From contig NZ_JTJW01000005.1 in NCBI RefSeq assembly GCF_000805385.1, positions 806,001 to 870,000 of the forward strand: a stretch of DNA of 64,000 bases, written 5' to 3'. The DNA comes from Mycolicibacterium setense. Its GTDB lineage: Bacteria > Actinomycetota > Actinomycetes > Mycobacteriales > Mycobacteriaceae. The notes under the pieces are model-generated. The model ran no database searches. It saw only the letters and a program-made list of their open reading frames with translations, and was not told where the DNA came from. Position numbers and translations under genes: made by a program. Positions within the stretch are counted from its first letter, which is position 1. Each line of letters opens with the position of its first letter. Of this stretch, positions 59,384-64,000 are shown piece by piece.

Positions 59384-60334
59384 ATGACGGATCTGATCGT
59401 GCGCAAGATGAGGTTCGCGTTCGCGGACCACCGCGTCCCGTTCCTGTGGAACGAGGCCAACCCGGCGTTCTCGTCGATGGCCAACGCGGTGTCGTTCCTG
59501 GCCATCGCATTCGAGAAGATGATCGGCCACATGATCACCGAGGCCATGCCCTACATCACCGATCCGGCGGTGGCCGAGGAGGCCCAGGCCTTCGTCCGGC
59601 AGGAAGGCCAGCACGCGATGGCCCACCGTCAGCACGCCAAGGGACTGATCAAGACGTACCCGGGCCTCAAGGAGACCCTCGACGAGGTGGTCAAGGCGTT
59701 CGACGACCTGACGGCCGAGACGCCGCTGAAGTACCGGTTGGCCTACACCGCCGATCTGGAGGCGACGTTCACGCCGGTGTTCAAGCTGATGCTCGACCAT
59801 GACGACACGCTGTTCGCACCGGGGGACGACCGGGTGGCGTCACTGTTCCTGTGGCACTTCGTCGAAGAGGTCGAGCACCGCAGCTCGGCCCTGATCATCT
59901 ACGACGCGGTGGCCGACGATCCGTGGTACCGCATGCGCGTCGCGCCGTCGATCTTCAAACACGTCTGGGCCGTGCTCAAGGTGGCCTGCGAAGGCTTCAA
60001 CAAGCATGTTCCGCTGGAGGAACGCCAGATCGACGCGATGTCGATGTTCGGCATGCAGGCGCGCAAAAAGGCTCTGCTGCAAAAGCTTCCGTTCACCAAG
60101 ACCCCGTACGACGGGCCGGTGGCGAACGCCTTCGCCCACCTGCCGGTGCGCGAGATGCTGACCGCCCTCTCCGGTGTGGTGCGCAGCCAGGTCCCGGGCC
60201 ACAATCCTGCCCATGAGAAGCTGCCGGCACTGGCCGACGAGTGGTTCCAGCGTTACGAGGACGGCTACGAAGTCACCCAGTGGTACACCGCCGACAAGGC
60301 CCCGGCCCAGAGGGCGGATACCGCCGATGTCTGA
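59384..60334 (+). CDS. PF10118-like predicted metal-dependent hydrolase
   Basis: 316 residues from the ATG at 59384 behind GAGGTGG. All-helical protein with metal-ligand candidates repeated in EKMIGHMITEAMP, VRQEGQHAMAHRQHAKG and the strongest, WHFVEEVEHRSSA (Glu-Glu-x-x-His), the carboxylate/histidine pattern of PF10118 and of ferritin-like di-iron proteins. The family is named a metal-dependent hydrolase, but activity is unproven; a di-iron oxygenase is also possible. Overlaps the next gene by 8 bases, so the two are coupled. Confidence 0.82.
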   Translation: MTDLIVRKMRFAFADHRVPFLWNEANPAFSSMANAVSFLAIAFEKMIGHMITEAMPYITDPAVAEEAQAFVRQEGQHAMAHRQHAKGLIKTYPGLKETLDEVVKAFDDLTAETPLKYRLAYTADLEATFTPVFKLMLDHDDTLFAPGDDRVASLFLWHFVEEVEHRSSALIIYDAVADDPWYRMRVAPSIFKHVWAVLKVACEGFNKHVPLEERQIDAMSMFGMQARKKALLQKLPFTKTPYDGPVANAFAHLPVREMLTALSGVVRSQVPGHNPAHEKLPALADEWFQRYEDGYEVTQWYTADKAPAQRADTADV

Positions 60335-61493
60335 TCTGTGTACCCCGACCTTCTCGGGTTTGGCTCAGCGCCTGGGCTTTTCGTGCGACACCGCCGGCGG
60401 GTTGGTCGAGTTCCGTAACCCGTTCGGGCTGGAGAACTGGACGTTGCCGGTGCTCGAGATCACCGTGATCGTCGGTGCGGTGCTGGCCCTGGTGTACGCG
60501 ATCGTGCGGCTGCGGCGGCACAACGATCCGACCAACCTGGTGCTGTGGTTCGGCGCCATCGCCTATCTGCTGATCATCGAGCCGCCGTTGTATTTCCCCG
60601 GCGCGTTCGGGATCAGCGAACACGTCGACACGATGTTCGCGCACAACGTGTTCACCGTGGACTTCCTGTGGGGCAGGCTCCCGCTGTACATCGTGGCGAT
60701 CTACCCGATGATGGCCACCGTGGCCTACGAGATCGTCCGGATCCTCGGGGTGTTCCGCCGGCGCGGTGTCCTGGTCGGAGCGATCTGCGTCGGCTTCGTC
60801 CATCACGCGTTCTACGAGATCTTCGACCACCTCGGGCCGCAGCTGCGGTGGTGGGAGTGGACGCTCGATCATCCGATGAACCAGCCGTTCTTCGATTCGG
60901 TGCCGCTGCCCAGCGTGGTGGTGTTCGCCGCGCTGTGGCCGATGTCGCTGGCCTTCTGTGTGCAGCTCTTCGTCGGGCGCCATGTCCAGGACGGCAAGAC
61001 CTTCAGCGGGTTGCAGCTGGTGGGCCGCACCATCGTCGTCGGTGTGTTGGCGTCCATCGGAACCGCGATCCTGCCCCTGCCCGCCACGCTGGCCGCGACG
61101 ATCTCGGGCAGCACAACCGTCGGAGGCGTCGTCTACGCCGCCGAACTCGTCGTGCTCACCGTTGTGGCTATCCCGGTGCTCGTGGGTCAATGGTCGACCC
61201 TGCGCAAGGATCGCGACCCGACGACCGTGCGCTACACGAACCCGCTCATCCTGCGCTACGCGACGGTCTACCTGGCGGTCATGACCGTCCTGTGGCTGAC
61301 GGCACTGCCGGCCTACTTCGGGGCGGTCGACGGGGTCACCATGGACGGCGATCCCACCGGCAGCCTGGTCTACACCGTGATCTGCCTGGTGATCGCGGGA
61401 CTGTCGATCGCCGCGGCGGCCACCGTAAATCCCGCCGGCCTGCAACAACAGCCCGAATCGGTGCCTTCGGGTGCCGCGGGCGACCAGGAATGA
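60327..61493 (+). CDS. polytopic membrane protein of unknown function
   Basis: 388 residues from the ATG at 60327 (the frame is open upstream only inside the preceding gene). About nine to ten membrane helices. Notable are conserved-looking motifs in or near the membrane: EPPLYFPGAFGISEHVDTMF, VHHAFYEIFDHLGPQLRWWEW and LDHPMNQPFFDS, with clustered His, Glu and Trp that could bind metal or haem. I do not recognise a family. It is coupled to the PF10118-like gene and likely works with it. Confidence 0.75.
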   Translation: MSDLCTPTFSGLAQRLGFSCDTAGGLVEFRNPFGLENWTLPVLEITVIVGAVLALVYAIVRLRRHNDPTNLVLWFGAIAYLLIIEPPLYFPGAFGISEHVDTMFAHNVFTVDFLWGRLPLYIVAIYPMMATVAYEIVRILGVFRRRGVLVGAICVGFVHHAFYEIFDHLGPQLRWWEWTLDHPMNQPFFDSVPLPSVVVFAALWPMSLAFCVQLFVGRHVQDGKTFSGLQLVGRTIVVGVLASIGTAILPLPATLAATISGSTTVGGVVYAAELVVLTVVAIPVLVGQWSTLRKDRDPTTVRYTNPLILRYATVYLAVMTVLWLTALPAYFGAVDGVTMDGDPTGSLVYTVICLVIAGLSIAAAATVNPAGLQQQPESVPSGAAGDQE

Positions 61494-61536
61494 GGAGAGA
61501 ATCCACAGGCGCGGCACACAGCTGAGCGCCGGGGTG

Positions 61537-62553
61537 ATGAGGCAGAATGCGGAGGTGCCGACACCGCCGCAACGCCCCGGCGACCCCGGCCGGCAAGGCC
61601 GCGGCCCCGTGCCGCCTCCCGACCCGGCCACTCGGCGGCTGCCCCGCCCGGGACGATCCGAGGCACCCACCGAACAGATCCGCGCCCGCCACCAGCCACC
61701 CGATGCGGCAACCCAGAAGATCATGCGGCCGCCTCCACCCATGGCTCCTCGCCCGGCAGGACCGCCGCCGCAGCATCCGCCCGCCGGCCCAAGGGCTACC
61801 GCTCCCGAGCCGGGCAAGCCGTCCTCACGATGGCGCAGCCCGCAGGCGATCATCCTCATCGCGGTCGTCGCGGTGGCGGTTGTGGTGATCGGCCTGACCG
61901 GTGCGGAACTGTACGCCCGGCACAAGGCCGACTCGGTACTCGTGGCGGTCGCCGAATGCGTTGTGGAGGACAGTGCCTCGGTCTCGTTCGGGGTCAATCC
62001 GCCATTCCTTTGGCAGCACGTCAACGGGCACTACACCAACATCTCGGTCAAGACCGGCGGCAAGCAGGTGCAGGCAGCGAAGGGGATGACGGCCGATGTG
62101 GCGCTCTCCGACATCCGGTTGCAGGGCACCGAGGATTCCAAGGGCACCATCGGATCATTGAGCGCCACCCTGAGTTGGACATCGGCCGGTATCAAGGACA
62201 CGGTGGCCGAGAACCTGCCCGGCGTCGGTGCGCTGGTCTCCGACGTGAGCACCGACCCGGCCGCGGGCACCATCACCCTGCAGGCCGTGGGGGACACCGA
62301 GGTCACGGCGAAGCCGGTGGTGGACAACGGGAATCTGGATCTGCAGGTCATCGATGTCAGCGGGCCCTTCGAGAAAGACACCGTGCAGGCGGCCCTCGAC
62401 AGCCTCACCTCGAAGCTGAACGATGCCTACCCGCTGGGCATCCACGCGGACAGCGTCGCGGTGACCGACACCGGCGTGGTGGGCAAGTTCTCGAGCCAGA
62501 ACGCGGCCATTCCGAACGACGAATCCGACGACGCCTGCTTCTCGAAGCTGTGA
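61537..62553 (+). CDS. DUF2993/LmeA-like membrane-anchored lipid-binding protein
   Basis: 338 residues; ATG 61537 is preferred, with GTG 61534 or 61555 as alternatives. A Pro/Arg-rich cytoplasmic region of about 95 residues precedes one membrane helix (AIILIAVVAVAVVVIGL) and an extracellular domain with SVSFGVNPPFLWQHVNGHYTNI and VDNGNLDLQVIDVSG, the DUF2993 pattern of LmeA, a periplasmic phospholipase/lipid-binding protein linked to mannan elongation. The proline-rich front is unlike LmeA itself. Overlaps the chorismate mutase start as GTGA. Confidence 0.8.
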   Translation: MRQNAEVPTPPQRPGDPGRQGRGPVPPPDPATRRLPRPGRSEAPTEQIRARHQPPDAATQKIMRPPPPMAPRPAGPPPQHPPAGPRATAPEPGKPSSRWRSPQAIILIAVVAVAVVVIGLTGAELYARHKADSVLVAVAECVVEDSASVSFGVNPPFLWQHVNGHYTNISVKTGGKQVQAAKGMTADVALSDIRLQGTEDSKGTIGSLSATLSWTSAGIKDTVAENLPGVGALVSDVSTDPAAGTITLQAVGDTEVTAKPVVDNGNLDLQVIDVSGPFEKDTVQAALDSLTSKLNDAYPLGIHADSVAVTDTGVVGKFSSQNAAIPNDESDDACFSKL

Positions 62554-63110
62554 CCAAGAGCCGAGCCGCAGCGGCCGGTGCGCTCACGTTCGCGGCGCTG
62601 TTTATCGTGCCGGTCGCGCGGGCCGAACCTCCCAGTCCGTTACTGCCACTGGTCGATGCGGCCGCGCAGCGTCTGCAGACGGCGGACTCGGTGGCCGCCA
62701 ACAAGTTCCGTACCGGTGGGCCGATCGAGGACCCGCGTCGCGAGCAACAGGTCATCGACGCCACCATGGCCGAAGCCGCCGGCCGCCACATCGATCCGGC
62801 CTACGTCAGCGGCGTGTTTCGTGATCAGATCGACGCGACCGTCGCAGTGGAGTACGGCCTGTTCTCGCAATGGAAGCTGGATCCGGCGACGGCTCCGGTG
62901 ACCGCGCCCGACCTCGCGGCATCCAGGTCGACGATCGACACGCTCAACCACACGATGGTGGACGAGATCGCCGGCCGATGGCTCGTCCTGCACTCACCGG
63001 CCTGCCGGGCCGACCTGGCGGACGCCGTCGATGCGGTGGCCACGGCACGAAAGCTGGATCCGCTGTTCCGCCGGGCACTGGACTACGCCACCAGGTCCTA
63101 CTGCCGCTGA
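62550..63110 (+). CDS. secreted chorismate mutase (AroQ gamma type)
   Basis: 186 residues from a GTG overlapping the previous stop. Signal peptide (KSRAAAAGALTFAALFIVPVARA, cut near ARA-EP at 25). All-helical AroQ-gamma fold as in M. tuberculosis Rv1885c: KFRTGGPIEDPRREQQVI supplies the Lys/Arg active-site residues (K52, R54, R63/R64), and D92/Q93-T97 and E101 lie on the next helices. C152 and C185 would form the disulfide known in Rv1885c. It converts chorismate to prephenate outside the cytoplasm, where chorismate is not expected; its biological role is unsettled. Confidence 0.9.
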   Translation: MTKSRAAAAGALTFAALFIVPVARAEPPSPLLPLVDAAAQRLQTADSVAANKFRTGGPIEDPRREQQVIDATMAEAAGRHIDPAYVSGVFRDQIDATVAVEYGLFSQWKLDPATAPVTAPDLAASRSTIDTLNHTMVDEIAGRWLVLHSPACRADLADAVDAVATARKLDPLFRRALDYATRSYCR

Positions 63111-63182
63111 CCGCGGCGGCGCTCCAGTATTGACGTTTCTGTAGACCCACTGCGGGTACTCCTGGCCGCAGGAGGTCTGGAA

Positions 63183-63956
63183 ATGCCTACATGGAGTTGG
63201 ATCGTCATCGCTGTGGTTGTCGCGGTCATCGTGCTGCTCGCGGTGGTCGTGGCCGCATCGATGATGCGTCAGAAGCGCAGTGAACGGCTCAAAGAAGAGT
63301 TCGGCCCGGAGTATGAGCACGCCGTAGAAACCGCCGGTGGTCAACGTGCGGCGGAGCGGGAGCTCATCGCGCGCAAACGGAAGCACGACAAGCTGGACAT
63401 CGCCGAGTTGACGCCGGGATCCCGGGTGCGATACGTCGAGGCGTGGGCGGCGACGCAGGCCGGCTTCGTCGACAACCCGGCGAAGTCCGTCAGTGAAGCT
63501 GATCGTCTCGTCACCGAGGTGATGCGCGAACGCGGTTATCCGGTAGACGATTTCGAGCAACGCGCGGCTGACATCTCTGTCGATCACCCCAAGGTGGTGG
63601 AGCACTACCGCGCCGCGCACATCCTGCACGCCGCTCAGGAGCAGGGCGACATCGGCACGGAGGCCCAACGTGAGGCGCTGGTCCACTATCGCGCGCTGTT
63701 CGAGCAGTTGGTCGGGGCCGGGCACGAGGCGCCCGAAGAACGCGGGGTGCCAGAAGAACGCGGGGTGCCAGAAGAACGTGGAGGCCGGCTGGAACACGAA
63801 GCCCAGCCTGAGGCCGGGGCCGAGCGCGACGCCGGCAAACACGAGGCCCGTACGAACGAGGCCCGACCGAACGAGGCCCGACCGAACGATGCCCGTGCGA
63901 ACAATGCCCGTTCGAACGACGCCGGTACGGATTCGCCGAAGGAGGCGCGAGCATGA
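63183..63956 (+). CDS. membrane-anchored protein with repetitive charged tail
   Basis: 257 residues, ATG start behind GCAGGAGG. One N-terminal helix (WIVIAVVVAVIVLLAVVVAAS), then a helical, charged domain (residues 30-175: RSERLKEEFGPEYEHAVE, RYVEAWAATQAGFVDNPAKS, HYRAAHILHAAQEQG) of a type common in actinobacteria and of unknown function. The last 80 residues are low-complexity, coded by 18-bp and 15-bp tandem repeats (63735-63779, 63841-63930). Its TGA overlaps the next ATG. Confidence 0.8.
   Translation: MPTWSWIVIAVVVAVIVLLAVVVAASMMRQKRSERLKEEFGPEYEHAVETAGGQRAAERELIARKRKHDKLDIAELTPGSRVRYVEAWAATQAGFVDNPAKSVSEADRLVTEVMRERGYPVDDFEQRAADISVDHPKVVEHYRAAHILHAAQEQGDIGTEAQREALVHYRALFEQLVGAGHEAPEERGVPEERGVPEERGGRLEHEAQPEAGAERDAGKHEARTNEARPNEARPNDARANNARSNDAGTDSPKEARA
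63735..63779 (+). repeat. 18-bp tandem repeats coding EERGVP
   Basis: Two exact units (63735-63752, 63753-63770) and a partial third, in frame in the membrane-anchored protein gene. The number of copies may vary between strains. Confidence 0.85.
63841..63930 (+). repeat. six 15-bp tandem repeats coding NEARP-type units
   Basis: Six successive 15-base units starting at 63841, 63856, 63871, 63886, 63901 and 63916; the second and third are identical and the rest decay gradually. They encode EART, NEARP, NEARP, NDARA, NNARS, NDAGT in frame at the C-terminus of the preceding protein gene. Confidence 0.88.
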
Positions 63957-64000
63957 CGACCCATGACGAGCAGATATCGACACCGGCGCGCGACGCAGCT
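63953..64000 (+). CDS. start of a further gene, cut by the window end
   Basis: ATG at 63953 overlaps the previous TGA (ATGA) behind GAAGGAGG. Only the first 16 codons, MTTHDEQISTPARDAA, are visible; no function can be given. Confidence 0.6.
   Translation, partial: MTTHDEQISTPARDAA

Overview
This is a high-GC actinobacterial segment, almost certainly from a Mycobacterium/Mycolicibacterium chromosome. It carries an antigen 85 mycolyltransferase, an MmpL transporter, a mycobacterial-type secreted chorismate mutase, a cutinase-like protein, FprA, FadE23/FadE24, and a tmRNA tag (ADSNQRDYALAA) close to the M. tuberculosis tag. GTG and TTG starts and 4-nt ATGA/GTGA overlaps are common. Several blocks match gene groups known from M. 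tuberculosis (nuoA-N with an upstream response regulator; fadE24-fadE23; hisN; fprA/prfB/ftsE/ftsX/smpB). The set of catabolic genes suggests an environmental, fast-growing species.

Layout. 1-3.0 kb: end of an LLM-class monooxygenase, a PIG-L deacetylase, a zinc alcohol dehydrogenase and a crotonase. 3.1-18.5 kb (minus): the complete 14-gene complex I operon nuoA-N, very tightly packed, with an unusual 32-bp triple tandem repeat between nuoD and nuoE. 18.6-20.7 kb: an atypical single-domain response regulator, YceI and NTF2-like proteins, and a methyltransferase. 20.8-28.5 kb (minus): an eight-gene catabolic operon (homogentisate dioxygenase-like cupin, alpha/beta hydrolase, CoA-transferase, HMG-CoA lyase-like enzyme, TetR, acyl-CoA dehydrogenase, APH-type kinase, DUF6285-like protein). 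Its last three genes resemble the LvaA/LvaB/LvaC 4-hydroxyacyl-CoA module of Pseudomonas. 28.6-30.4 kb: a PfpI-like protein and a flavin monooxygenase.

30.9-37.2 kb: an antigen 85 paralogue, a frameshifted acrylyl-CoA reductase, fadE23 and fadE24 under a near-perfect 24-bp palindrome, and a divergent HxlR/quinone-reductase pair around a perfect 20-bp palindrome. 37.2-45.2 kb: housekeeping block hisN, fprA, prfB, mscS-like, ftsE-ftsX, smpB and ssrA; the last two form the ribosome-rescue system. 45.2-53.8 kb: envelope and secreted functions (small exported protein, cutinase, orphan histidine kinase, YwaF-like membrane protein, MmpL, a 32-aa mini-protein, a DUF4185-like protein).

53.8-60.3 kb: two TetR-controlled modules (Rieske oxygenase/TetR opposite amidohydrolase/hydrolase; TetR opposite a PF10118-like metalloprotein and a polytopic membrane protein), each with a clear inverted repeat in its divergent promoter. 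61.5-64.0 kb: a DUF2993/LmeA-like protein, the secreted chorismate mutase, a membrane-anchored protein with a repetitive tail, and the start of another gene. I see no IS element, CRISPR array, rRNA or tRNA gene. The main points for follow-up are the chained micro-ORF repeat inside nuo and the eight-gene catabolic operon.
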